In this document: piece after piece, positions 9,056 through 17,607 of the stretch | How the letters are laid out: every line of letters starts with the position of its first letter | Position numbering within the stretch: position 1 is the stretch's first letter | Source: Sporanaerobium hydrogeniformans | GTDB lineage: Bacteria > Bacillota > Clostridia > Lachnospirales > Cellulosilyticaceae | Reading direction: 5' to 3' | Assembly (NCBI RefSeq): GCF_002735925.1 | Contig: NZ_PEDL01000006.1 | Location: 62,001-126,000 of the forward strand | Length of the DNA: 64,000 nucleotides | Translations under genes and position numbers: made by a program | The notes under the pieces: generated by a model | Databases searched by the model: none | What the model was told of the DNA's origin: nothing | The model's input: the letters and a program-made list of their open reading frames with translations, nothing else

Positions 9056-10648
9056 TTATTTATACATTTCTCTAAAGAAAATGTTACCTGTTGGGTGGTA
9101 AGAGTAGTTTTGTACAGCTGGTGAGTAAGCTGAAAGGCTATTAGCATGGCTGATAGGTACCCATACACCAAGTTCTGCTATATATTGTTCTGCTTTAGTG
9201 TAAAGTGCGTCTCTTTCAGGACCTTTTTCTGTACTCGTTCCTTCTGTAATCATCTCTTTAAGTGTTTCATCATTTAAACGTGCTACGTTCATAGCTGCGT
9301 TTTGATCACATAAAAGATTTAAGAAATTATCTGGGTCACCATTATCTCCGATCCAACCATAGAAGCATACATCATAGTCACCTGCTATTACTTTATCTTT
9401 GTAAGTTGTCCAGTCATAATCTTCGATAACTACTTCCACTCCTACTTTACTCCAGTAAGATTGAATAGATTCAGCTAATGCTTTATTTCTTGCATTATAA
9501 GGTCTTGGGTTGTTATACACAATCATCTTAATAGGTTGATTAAAGCCAGCTGCTGCAAGCTCTGACTTAGCTGCTTCTGCATCATAAGCAATTTGTTTAA
9601 TTTCTTCACTAAAACCTGGCATAAAGGAAGGTAAAATAGAAGTTGCAAGCTCTGCATAATCACCATAAAGTGCTTTTACAAGCTCTGGTACATTAATTGC
9701 TTTTGTAAGAGCTGTACGAACAGCTACATTATCAAAAGGTGCACGTGTCGTGTTATAAGCCATATAGTTGATATTCATGCCAGCTACATTATAAAGTTTA
9801 TTACCATCTGCTTCAATTTGAGCCACACCTGTTGAATCAATACCATCAATCATATCTACATCGCCATTTTTAAGGGCTACGATACGTGCTGAGTTATCTG
9901 GGATAAATTTAAAAACAATATTTTTTGTTTTCGCTGGCTCTCTCCAGTACTCATCATTTCTTGTTAAAACGATATCCTCAGATGGATTCCATTCTACAAA
10001 TTTATAAGGACCTGTTCCTACTGGACTTTCATTCACATTCCCGCCACTTGCTTCAAGAGCTGCTGGACTTACTATAGGTGCTGCAAGGCTCATTGCAAGA
10101 TTGGCAAGAAATGCTGTATTTTTCTTTGTTAAGTTAATTTTCACACTGTATGTATCTACTACTTCTACATCTTTTACATCTGCAAAAACAAAGCTTGCAT
10201 AAGGCATATCTTCTTGACGAAGTGGTGGTAATTGTCTATCAATGTTTATTTTTACTGCCTCTGCATTAAAGTCTGTACCATCGTGGAATTTAACACCCTC
10301 ACGAAGCTTAAAGGTATAGCTTAAGCCATCTTCTGAAACTTCCCAGCTTTCTGCAAGACAAGGTTCAAGTTCTGTTGAATCTTTTGCATAAGCTAAAAGT
10401 CCTTCATAGATATTAACGATAACTTTTGAAGACTCACCATCATCTACAAATGCGGGGTCAAGTCCACGAGGTTCAGAACCTTGTCCAAAAACAAGGACAT
10501 CACTTCCTGTTTGAGCTGTTGCTGTATCGGCGCTTTGTGCTTGATTCGTTGAATCTCCTTTTTGAGTTGTTGCTTTATTACCACCACAGCCTACTAGCAT
10601 AGTAAGTGCAAGTAATGGTGCTACAACAAGTGCTAATTTCTTTTTCAT
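9056..10648 (-). CDS. oppA: Peptide ABC transporter substrate-binding lipoprotein
   Basis: Extracellular lipid-anchored receptor (SBP family 5) that hands peptides to the OppBC channel; 530 residues. The signal peptide ends in the lipobox LTMLVGC, with Cys at about residue 21, then a Thr/Gln/Ser-rich linker. Family hallmarks include YEGLLAY, LAESWEVSEDGLSYTFKLREGVKFHDGT at about residues 98-125, and SPVGTGPYKFVEW near residue 207. First gene of the operon, with a 235-nt leader. SBP family 5 also includes nickel and glutathione receptors; peptide specificity is inferred from the two full-length ATPases. Confidence 0.93.
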   Translation of the reverse strand: MKKKLALVVAPLLALTMLVGCGGNKATTQKGDSTNQAQSADTATAQTGSDVLVFGQGSEPRGLDPAFVDDGESSKVIVNIYEGLLAYAKDSTELEPCLAESWEVSEDGLSYTFKLREGVKFHDGTDFNAEAVKINIDRQLPPLRQEDMPYASFVFADVKDVEVVDTYSVKINLTKKNTAFLANLAMSLAAPIVSPAALEASGGNVNESPVGTGPYKFVEWNPSEDIVLTRNDEYWREPAKTKNIVFKFIPDNSARIVALKNGDVDMIDGIDSTGVAQIEADGNKLYNVAGMNINYMAYNTTRAPFDNVAVRTALTKAINVPELVKALYGDYAELATSILPSFMPGFSEEIKQIAYDAEAAKSELAAAGFNQPIKMIVYNNPRPYNARNKALAESIQSYWSKVGVEVVIEDYDWTTYKDKVIAGDYDVCFYGWIGDNGDPDNFLNLLCDQNAAMNVARLNDETLKEMITEGTSTEKGPERDALYTKAEQYIAELGVWVPISHANSLSAYSPAVQNYSYHPTGNIFFREMYK

Positions 10649-11050
10649 ATCTCCATCTCCTTTTTTATTCCTTATTCATTTCTAGCATTCTTATTAAGTC
10701 TACTCATTTAAATAATCGCATAAATCCTTGTATTATGTTTCCTTTTAACTGTAACTTATGTTATTAGTTTTTTGCTTATCCTTTTATAAAATGCCAAAAA
10801 ATGACGGGAATAAGGCATTTAAATTCAATGCTACTTAAAATTTCTTAATCATTATAAGTGGCTATGAATTTTTATACTTTATTTAAGTCATTATACACAC
10901 TTGTAACCTTGCTTGTCAACTGATTAACATAAATAATTCAATAAATATTAATATTATATTTTTATGTTAATTTTGATGTTTTATTTTGCAAATCCTTCAA
11001 ATTTCAAATACTATCGTTAACACCTATTACTTATTATCTCTTATAAATTA
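10649..11050. other. Long AT-rich leader of oppA and flank
   Basis: No gene is visible in these 400 bases. The part transcribed from the promoter at 10890-10919 is about 235 nt. The only structure seen is a small hairpin of AAATGCC with GGCATTT (about 10790-10823). I recognise no riboswitch. Confidence 0.5.
10890..10919 (-). promoter_or_regulatory. Consensus sigma-A promoter of the opp operon
   Basis: A perfect TTGACA (10914-10919) and a perfect TATAAT (10890-10895) lie on the minus strand with an 18-base spacer. This is one of the strongest promoters in the window and would start transcription near 10883. Confidence 0.85.
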
Positions 11051-11101
11051 AGGAAATAAAGAAGCATCCTCTTTCCATTAAAGGATGCTTCTTTATTTCC
11101 T
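11051..11101 (-). terminator. Strong hairpin after map
   Basis: A perfect 20-bp inverted repeat (11051-11070 with 11082-11101) around an 11-base loop lies 10 bases past the map stop. It is symmetric enough to act in both directions. Confidence 0.85.
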
Positions 11102-11111
11102 CTTTCTATCT

Positions 11112-11981
11112 TTATTTAGCAAGTATTTCTACTCCTGTTTCTGTTACAAGCACTGTACATTCCCATTGAGCTGATAAACTATCATCTTCTGTATAAACTG
11201 TCCAACCATCTTCCTCATCGAAATAAACTTCATAGTCACCTTCATTAATCATAGGCTCTACCGTAAATACCATCCCTGGAACAAGTACCATACCTGTCCC
11301 TCTTTCACCTACATGTGGCACAAAAGGTTCTTCATGAAAAGCTTTACCAATACCATGTCCACCTAAATCCGTCACCACTGAATAGCCATTTTTTAAAGCA
11401 TGCTCTTCTACAACTGCACCAATATCTCCTAAAAATCCCCAAGGTTTAATAGCAGCAATGCCCATTTCCATACACTCTTTAGCTACTTCTACAAGCTTCT
11501 TTGCCCGCTCACTTACCTCACCAATCATAAAAGTTCTAGAAGCATCTGCAAAATAACCATCTACAATGGTAGTCACATCTACATTGACAATGTCACCTTC
11601 TGCTAAAATAATATCTTCTGAAGGAATACCATGGCAAACCACATTATTAATAGATACACATGTGCTTTTAGGATAACCATTATAATGAAGAGGAGCAGGG
11701 ATGCCACCCTGTTCAATCGTATAATGGTGAACTAACTGATTAACTTCTTCTGTACTCATTCCCGCCTTAATTCGGCTAGCAACAAGATCAAGAGCACCTT
11801 CATTTACAATGGCACTCCTTTTTATACCTGCTATATCAACCTCTGTTTTTATAAGATGTCGTTCTGGTACTTCATAACCTTGATGCTCGAGTGCCTTTAA
11901 TTTCTCATCAAAGGCAAGATGACATTTTTTATATTTAAGACCGCTACCACACCAGCATTTTTCGTTACGATTATCTGACAT
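11112..11981 (-). CDS. map: Methionine aminopeptidase, type I, with N-terminal SEC-C zinc motif
   Basis: Removes the N-terminal methionine from new proteins. The 289 residues are about 40 more than a minimal type I enzyme. The extra N-terminus carries a SEC-C-type zinc motif, CWCGSGLKYKKCH (residues 9-21), also found at the end of SecA. In the catalytic domain, the metal ligands can be seen in NVDVTTIVDGYFADASRTF (two Asp), GGHGIGKAFHEEPFVPH (His), TVEPM (Glu) and WECTVLV (Glu). It is followed by a strong terminator and preceded 14 bases upstream by the SDR gene, so the two are probably cotranscribed. Confidence 0.95.
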   Translation of the reverse strand: MSDNRNEKCWCGSGLKYKKCHLAFDEKLKALEHQGYEVPERHLIKTEVDIAGIKRSAIVNEGALDLVASRIKAGMSTEEVNQLVHHYTIEQGGIPAPLHYNGYPKSTCVSINNVVCHGIPSEDIILAEGDIVNVDVTTIVDGYFADASRTFMIGEVSERAKKLVEVAKECMEMGIAAIKPWGFLGDIGAVVEEHALKNGYSVVTDLGGHGIGKAFHEEPFVPHVGERGTGMVLVPGMVFTVEPMINEGDYEVYFDEEDGWTVYTEDDSLSAQWECTVLVTETGVEILAK

Positions 11982-11995
11982 TTATTTCATCCTTT

Positions 11996-12778
11996 CTATT
12001 TACAAACCTTATGTTTACTTTCTTCTATCATCAGTTTACGCTGATAATTGGCAACTAACTTCTTTGCCCACCTTCTAGGTATACATACAAATAAGCGCTG
12101 TATCACACTAGGAAAAATAACCTTCTTTCCTCTCACTAACCCTCGATATGCTTTTTTTGCTACTTCTTCAGCAGACATAGCAATACCTGCATCCTGCCGC
12201 CCTGCTCTTCGAGCAAATTCTGTCTTAGTGGCTCCAGGACAAAGGGCTGCTACCTCTATATGATAAGGAGCAAGTTCCATTTGCAAAGCTTCTGTAAAAG
12301 ATAAAACATAAGCTTTTGCTGCATAATAACTAGCTATATAAGCTCCTGGATGATAAGCGCCTGTGGAAGCTACATTAAGGATTTTACCCCCACCTTGCTT
12401 TTTCATCTCCCTGGCAAAAAGCTTAGTTATTTGGGTTAGGCTAACTATATTAAGCTCCAAAAGCTCACGTTCTTTTTCTTCTGACTGTTCCAAAAACTCC
12501 CCAACATAGCCAGCACCTGCGTTGTTAATCAGAATTCTTACTCTTCCTTCTAATGCTGTTACCTTTTTAAACAGCCTATAGGGTGCCAGTTTCTCACTTA
12601 AGTCCTCTACTATAACATGTACCTCTATGTTTTCGGTTTCTAACTGTTTTTTAAGCTGTACTAATTGCTCTTCTCGTCTAGCTACTACAATCAAAGAATA
12701 ACCATTAGAGGCAAATTCTTTAGCTAGTTCATAACCTATTCCACTAGATGCACCTGTAATTAAAACATATTCCTTCAT
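11996..12778 (-). CDS. Short-chain dehydrogenase/reductase
   Basis: A 260-residue NAD(P)-dependent oxidoreductase of unknown substrate. The Rossmann motif TGASSGIGYELAKEF is at residues 8-22, NNAG at about 89-92, the catalytic Ser in NVASTGAY at about 138, and YxxxK (YYAAKAY) at about 154-160. The Arg pair after the second strand (VARREEQL) suggests NADPH preference. The C-terminal 30 residues are basic (RLFVCIPRRWAKKLVANY), which may give membrane association. First gene of a likely two-gene unit with map. Confidence 0.88.
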   Translation of the reverse strand: MKEYVLITGASSGIGYELAKEFASNGYSLIVVARREEQLVQLKKQLETENIEVHVIVEDLSEKLAPYRLFKKVTALEGRVRILINNAGAGYVGEFLEQSEEKERELLELNIVSLTQITKLFAREMKKQGGGKILNVASTGAYHPGAYIASYYAAKAYVLSFTEALQMELAPYHIEVAALCPGATKTEFARRAGRQDAGIAMSAEEVAKKAYRGLVRGKKVIFPSVIQRLFVCIPRRWAKKLVANYQRKLMIEESKHKVCK

Positions 12779-12975
12779 CTTAGTATATCCCTTTTCTACT
12801 TTTGTTAATTCTTTTACCTATGCTTTTCCCAAATCGTTTTCTCTGTTCATCCTTTATCTTCTTCTCTCACAAAAATCTCCTATTTACTTATCCTTAGTAT
12901 CCTATTCATGCTACTTTATTTCCTTTTAAGCATACTCCTTACCTCTAAGAGCGTCAATCTTTCTTCTTTTATTTC

Positions 12976-13015
12976 TTGACATATACTTTTGATTTTGTTA
13001 TATATATTATATAAC
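12976..13015 (+). promoter_or_regulatory. Promoter and palindromic operator of the GntR gene
   Basis: TTGACA (12976-12981), a 17-base spacer and TATATA (12999-13004) form a sigma-A promoter. The -10 lies inside an inverted repeat, GTTATATA-N3-TATATAAC (12997-13015). YtrA-type GntR proteins bind AT-rich palindromes at their own promoters, so autorepression is a reasonable inference. Confidence 0.7.
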
Positions 13016-13050
13016 AAATAGTTCATATATAACTCGAAAGGAGCATCATT

Positions 13051-13431
13051 ATGCTTATTGAACTTGATTTCAGTAGTCAAAAGCCTATTTATGAACAACT
13101 TTATGAGCAAATTATTTTTGCCCTCGCTAGAGGGAGCCTTAAGCCCGGTGAAGCTTTGCCTGCAGTAAGAACATTAGCAGAAGAAATTGGTATTAATTTA
13201 CATACTGTTAACAAAGCTTATACCCTTTTAAAAGATGAAGGTTATGTCAGTATGGATCGTCGAAAAGGAACACTTATTAATAAGTTTCCTATTCATACTC
13301 TTCATCCACCTAGCCTACTCTTAAAGGAACCTCTCGAACTACTTGTGGCAAAATCCCGTCTCATGGGGATGAAGCAAGAAGACTTCTTAACACTTTGTCA
13401 AACTATTTATTCTGATTATAAGGAGGATTAA
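13051..13431 (+). CDS. GntR family transcriptional regulator, YtrA type
   Basis: A 126-residue DNA-binding protein. The winged helix covers residues 1-75: KPIYEQLYEQIIFALARGSL, then LPAVRTLAEEIGINLHTVNKAYTLL, and the wing GYVSMDRRKGT. Only about 50 residues follow, too short for a ligand-binding domain, which is the YtrA subfamily pattern. It ends 2 bases before the next gene, so the two are coupled. Such regulators usually control a neighbouring membrane protein or ABC transporter. The ATG has AAAGGAGCA upstream. Confidence 0.92.
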   Translation: MLIELDFSSQKPIYEQLYEQIIFALARGSLKPGEALPAVRTLAEEIGINLHTVNKAYTLLKDEGYVSMDRRKGTLINKFPIHTLHPPSLLLKEPLELLVAKSRLMGMKQEDFLTLCQTIYSDYKED

Positions 13432-13433
13432 CC

Positions 13434-14555
13434 ATGACAGAATCTACATTTATTTTTATTATTTTACTTTTTGTATTCACCCTATGCTTTCTAACCTTTA
13501 CTTTTTCACAAAAGTTTTCTAGACCTCATCAATGTTTTGGGGTTACTTTAAATGAAAACTATCAAAAAAATCCTTCTATTCTCAATATCACTCGTCAGTT
13601 CTTTAGGTATTCTACGTTTATTTTTATCTTCTCTCTTTTGCTTGCTTTGATAGGTTATGCCTTATTAAGCGAGGATACTTTCGGGCTAGCGATTCCTTTT
13701 CTAATCATTTTAACAATGATTGGTTACTTTGCAGTCTATATAATAACTCACAATAAAGTAAAAGCTTTCAAAAAAAACTTGAAAGAAAAACCTATCGTTC
13801 CTACTAAAATGGTAGTAGATACTACTTTTATACAAGAAAAATTACGCCTTAAAAACATTTTTAAAATTCTTTTTAGTGCGCCCTTACTTTTCAACCTATC
13901 AATAAGCCTCTATACCTTCTATCGTTATCCTTCTGTACCTGACCTAATTCCTATGCATTGGAATTTCATGGGGCAAATTGATGCTTGGACCCCAAAATCT
14001 TTTTTCACTTTGCTTATGCCTAGCATTTTCTCTGTCTTCCTAGTGATTATGCTCCTTTTTACAGTTACCAGTCTCTTTAATGCACGCGGAAAGCTTAATC
14101 CCAAAAAGCTTGAAGGAAGCAAAAAAGAACTACTCATCTATTTAAAATGTCAGGCTTTTAGTATTTATTTACTTACATTATCGATTTCCTTAATGTTTGC
14201 CAGCATCGCTTTTGCTACCTTTACTGCCTCAGCTATGAGCAAACCTATAATGCTTATCTTTGGTGCTCTCCTCTTAGCAGGAGTTCTCTTAATGCTCTAT
14301 GGTACCTTTAAATACAATCGTAAACGTTCACCTAAAACGAGTGAAGAAGAAGACTTTAGCTATGCTCCTGAAGATGATGATAACTACTGGGTATGGGGTT
14401 CCTTTTATAATAATCCTAACGATCCTTCTCTCTTTGTGGAAAAAAGATATGGTGTAGGGTGGACTGTTAATATCGGAAACAAAAAAGGTAAATGGTTACT
14501 TGCCTTTCTTACCCTTTTTGTTCTCCTCTCCTTAAGTCTACCTCTTATATTATAG
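13434..14555 (+). CDS. DUF1648/DUF5808 membrane protein
   Basis: A 373-residue polytopic protein with about seven to eight helices. The DUF1648 motif is clear at about residues 165-190: YPSVPDLIPMHWNFMGQIDAW. After the last cytoplasmic loop, DNYWVWGSFYNNPNDPSLFV and YGVGWTVNIG (about residues 315-350) form a DUF5808-type segment. DUF1648 proteins include SdpI-type immunity proteins, but no toxin gene is visible here. Coupling to the GntR gene suggests envelope-stress or peptide-responsive control; the function is unknown. Confidence 0.8.
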   Translation: MTESTFIFIILLFVFTLCFLTFTFSQKFSRPHQCFGVTLNENYQKNPSILNITRQFFRYSTFIFIFSLLLALIGYALLSEDTFGLAIPFLIILTMIGYFAVYIITHNKVKAFKKNLKEKPIVPTKMVVDTTFIQEKLRLKNIFKILFSAPLLFNLSISLYTFYRYPSVPDLIPMHWNFMGQIDAWTPKSFFTLLMPSIFSVFLVIMLLFTVTSLFNARGKLNPKKLEGSKKELLIYLKCQAFSIYLLTLSISLMFASIAFATFTASAMSKPIMLIFGALLLAGVLLMLYGTFKYNRKRSPKTSEEEDFSYAPEDDDNYWVWGSFYNNPNDPSLFVEKRYGVGWTVNIGNKKGKWLLAFLTLFVLLSLSLPLIL

Positions 14556-14640
14556 CAACTTTTTACTCACTATCTATTTATAGTACCTATAAGCAAAATC
14601 ACTTTAAATAGCATCCTTATGTTATAAATATGCAACCAAA

Positions 14641-14680
14641 AAGACACCCCAAGCTATCACAATGTTGAGGTGTCTTTTCT
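14641..14680 (+). terminator. Bidirectional terminator between convergent genes
   Basis: GACACCCCAA (14643-14652) pairs, with one mismatch, with TTGAGGTGTC (14665-14674), then a T-rich tail. It serves the membrane protein gene and the EF-G paralogue coming the other way. Confidence 0.75.
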
Positions 14681-14700
14681 CTTTCTTTTTATCTCTTCTC

Positions 14701-16773
14701 TTAAGCCATATCTTTGCGAGCTGCTATTACCTTTTGCTGCACATCTATAGGCGCTTCTTCATAACGTTCAAAATAATAATCAACGTCCCCTTTTCCTTGT
14801 GTCATAGAACGTACATCTGTTGCATAGGTATAAAGCTCTGCCATAGGTACCTCTGCTATGATGACTTGTTTTTTTCCTTTTAACTCCATACCAACCATAC
14901 GTCCACGGCGCTTTTTCATATCTCCCATAATATCCCCTGTATATTCGTCTGGTACCGTAATTTCCACATGGGCAATTGGCTCTAATAACGTAGGTTGTGC
15001 TTTAGTTAAACCTTCTTTAAAAGCAATCGTAGTTGCCATTTTAAAAGCCATTTCCGATGAATCTACAGGGTGATAGGAACCATCTACTAAAATAGCTTTT
15101 ACCCCTACAACAGGATAGCCTGCTAATACACCTCGCATCACACATTCTTCCAAGCCTTTTTCTACTGCTGGGAAGTACTGTTTTGGAACCGATCCACCAA
15201 ATATTTTTTCCTCAAAAATATAAGGCATTTCTAAATCACCAGATGGCTCAAATTCCATCTGCACATCCCCATACTGCCCATGACCACCTGATTGCTTTTT
15301 GTGTTTACCACGTACATTTACCTTTGACTTAATGGTTTCACGATAACGTGTCGTTGGATTTTCCAAATAAACATCTACTTTAAATTTAGTCTTTAGCATG
15401 CTTACGATGATTTCTAGCTGTTGTTTGCCTATGCCATAAATAACTGTCTCCCGCGTTTCTTTATCATATTCTATATAAAATGTCTTATCCTCTGCCATAA
15501 GCTTAGCTAGGGAGGTAGACATCTTTTCTTCATCCCCTTTACCACTTGGAAAAATAGCCATCTTTACAAAAGGTTTAGGATAAACTATTTTTTCATAACT
15601 TATTGGAAAAGCTTTATCTGCTAAGGTATCGGAAGTTTGTGCCGTTTTAAGCTTTGCTACTGCTCCAATATCCCCTGCATAGAGCTTTTCTACTTCTTTT
15701 TGCTCTTTACCTGAGAGCACATAAAGATGACTTAGCTTTTCTGCTTCATTGGTACGGCTATTAATAAGGATATCATCTGTTCGCACAATACCGCTTCTCA
15801 CTTTAAAAAGTGAAAACTTCCCGATAAATGGATCCACAATTGTTTTAAATATAAAAAGTGAGGGTTGCTTCGTACTATTACAAACAACTTCTATAGGCTC
15901 TTCGTTCATTCCTAAAACACCTAACGCTTTATTTCCCTCGTCAGGGGAAGGAAATAGATCAAGAATTGTATCCATAAGCACAGAGATGCCTGTACTATAT
16001 AGGGAGCTACCACATAAAACAGGTACTATTTGTTTTTCCATAACTCCTTTTCTATAAGCTTCTTGGATCTCTTCTGGTGTCATTTCTTCCTCTGCAAAAT
16101 ATTTTTCCATTAGTATTTCATCGCTCTCTGCTACTGCTTCTAATATCATTGTTCGAACAGGTGCAATTTTTTCTTTTAAGCAATCTGGAATAGGGCAAGT
16201 AACAACCTTTGTCCCATCAAATCTCCTTCCCATCATCTTTAACACATGGACATACCCTACAAATTTACCTTCTTCATACCAAGGTACTTGAACTGGGGCT
16301 ATACTACTTCCAAATTTTGCTTTACACTCTGTTAGGATAGCTTCCATGTCTACATTTTCTGCATCCATTTCTGTTACAAAAATCATTTTAGGAATATTAG
16401 CTTCTGTAGCATATTCCCATGCTTTTTCAGTACCTACTTCAAGACCTGCTGAGCCTTTCATGACAATAAGAGCACTATCTGCTACACTAAGAGCCTCTTT
16501 AATGCCACCTACAAGATCATAGTAACCAGGGGTGTCTAAAATGTTAATCTTATGCTCCTTCCATTCAATAGGTACAAGAGAAGTACGGATAGAAATTTTG
16601 CGTTTCACTTCTTCTGGGTCAAAATCACTTACGGTATTACCAGCTTCTACCCTGCCAAGCCTACTGGTCATACCTGCTGTATAAAGCATTGCTTCTGCTA
16701 AAGTAGTCTTTCCTGCCCCACCATGTCCCAGTAGGGCAATGTTCCGAATGCATTTGGTTTCATAACCTTTCAT
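14701..16773 (-). CDS. Elongation factor G-like translational GTPase (paralogue)
   Basis: A 690-residue five-domain EF-G-like protein, but not the main translocase. G1 reads GHGGAGKTT (residues 16-24) instead of the AHIDAGKTT type. G3 is DTPGYYD (80-86), so the catalytic His of translational GTPases is Tyr84. G4 is TEMD (134-137) rather than NKxD. The C-terminal EF-G domains IV and V are intact, including HKKQSGGHGQYGDV and GRMVGMELKGKKQVI. This belongs to the EF-G-like paralogue group known in many Firmicutes; its role is unresolved. It stands alone, not in a str operon with tuf and rpsL/rpsG. GTP hydrolysis may be slow or altered; that is inference. Confidence 0.9.
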   Translation of the reverse strand: MKGYETKCIRNIALLGHGGAGKTTLAEAMLYTAGMTSRLGRVEAGNTVSDFDPEEVKRKISIRTSLVPIEWKEHKINILDTPGYYDLVGGIKEALSVADSALIVMKGSAGLEVGTEKAWEYATEANIPKMIFVTEMDAENVDMEAILTECKAKFGSSIAPVQVPWYEEGKFVGYVHVLKMMGRRFDGTKVVTCPIPDCLKEKIAPVRTMILEAVAESDEILMEKYFAEEEMTPEEIQEAYRKGVMEKQIVPVLCGSSLYSTGISVLMDTILDLFPSPDEGNKALGVLGMNEEPIEVVCNSTKQPSLFIFKTIVDPFIGKFSLFKVRSGIVRTDDILINSRTNEAEKLSHLYVLSGKEQKEVEKLYAGDIGAVAKLKTAQTSDTLADKAFPISYEKIVYPKPFVKMAIFPSGKGDEEKMSTSLAKLMAEDKTFYIEYDKETRETVIYGIGKQQLEIIVSMLKTKFKVDVYLENPTTRYRETIKSKVNVRGKHKKQSGGHGQYGDVQMEFEPSGDLEMPYIFEEKIFGGSVPKQYFPAVEKGLEECVMRGVLAGYPVVGVKAILVDGSYHPVDSSEMAFKMATTIAFKEGLTKAQPTLLEPIAHVEITVPDEYTGDIMGDMKKRRGRMVGMELKGKKQVIIAEVPMAELYTYATDVRSMTQGKGDVDYYFERYEEAPIDVQQKVIAARKDMA

Positions 16774-16924
16774 ATAAACTACCTCCTCCAGATATTAAAT
16801 TGCTAATCCCTTATATTATTATTTCTACACTATTTATAATAATTCCTTTTTTTATATAAAAATAATATATATTTTATATAATTTTAGTAATAAATTTTTC
16901 TGATAATTTTATTTAACAAAAAAA

Positions 16925-16954
16925 GATATTACCTACCAAGGTAATATCCTTTTA
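16925..16954 (-). terminator. Terminator after the 172-residue hypothetical gene
   Basis: A perfect 10-bp stem GATATTACCT (16925-16934) / AGGTAATATC (16939-16948) with an ACCA loop and T-runs on both sides. Confidence 0.8.
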
Positions 16955-16963
16955 ACTTCCTTA

Positions 16964-17482
16964 TTATGCAACTATTCTAGTTATTTCTTGCGTTAAATCT
17001 TCTAATGTAAGCTTTATATCTACTTTTTTTGCAAATTCATAAAGTTCCTTTACTTTATCCTCTTCTAATTCTTTTACTTTTTTATCTTCTAAGTAATGAA
17101 TCATGTAATTTGTAATAAGCACTTCAAAATTCCTCATGAAAATACCAATCAAGTAATCATTTAGGAAAAGCATCTGCATAATAGTTGAATCAATATCTAG
17201 TCTCATATATTCGAGTACTGCTTCATTAATAATACGTGAAATAACAGCTTCTAAAGAACCTTCTTTTTCTTGCCATAATTTACTTAGTATTTGCTCTTCA
17301 TTTATATCTTTCAATTCATTTTTAGTTACTAATGGTAAATAAAGCTCTGTCAATTTTTTCACATCAATCCCCCCTACACTTACCCTATACTCTATTTTTT
17401 TTCCATTTTTCTCTTTATACACTGCTTTTTTATCTTCATTGGTAGATGATTTTATTATAGCATCTTTAAATAAGGTTATCAT
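16964..17482 (-). CDS. Hypothetical protein, 172 residues
   Basis: I do not recognise this protein. It is soluble, highly charged and mostly helical, with an N-terminal VGGIDVKKLTELYLPLV segment, a central hydrophobic helix pair at about residues 93-125, and a Lys/Glu-rich region with VKELEEDKVKELYEFAKK near 135-152. There is no signal peptide and no clear transmembrane helix. Codon use is even more AT-rich than its neighbours. It is a single-gene unit with its own terminator between the EF-G paralogue and glyA. The starting ATG at 17482 has no strong ribosome binding site, so the true start may be internal. Confidence 0.6.
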   Translation of the reverse strand: MITLFKDAIIKSSTNEDKKAVYKEKNGKKIEYRVSVGGIDVKKLTELYLPLVTKNELKDINEEQILSKLWQEKEGSLEAVISRIINEAVLEYMRLDIDSTIMQMLFLNDYLIGIFMRNFEVLITNYMIHYLEDKKVKELEEDKVKELYEFAKKVDIKLTLEDLTQEITRIVA

Positions 17483-17537
17483 TATTTTTAAGTGCCAAAT
17501 ATCTCTTCTCTTTTAAATGTATTTTGCCTATAAAAAA

Positions 17538-17569
17538 AGAGAAACTACTTGTTTTCACAAGGTTTCTCT
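17538..17569 (-). terminator. Terminator after glyA
   Basis: AGAGAAAC (17538-17545) pairs with GTTTCTCT (17562-17569), with a smaller inner stem. On the minus strand it is followed by a T-run. It lies about 40 bases past the glyA stop. Confidence 0.75.
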
Positions 17570-17607
17570 CTGTTTTTAACAAAATAAATTTAATTTTTTA
17601 GAAAGGA

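Noticed and set aside
12916-13110. A 64-residue frame on the minus strand over the GntR promoter
   Set aside because: It overlaps the start of the GntR gene and its promoter, has no ribosome binding site, and its residues are low-complexity translation of AT-rich DNA.
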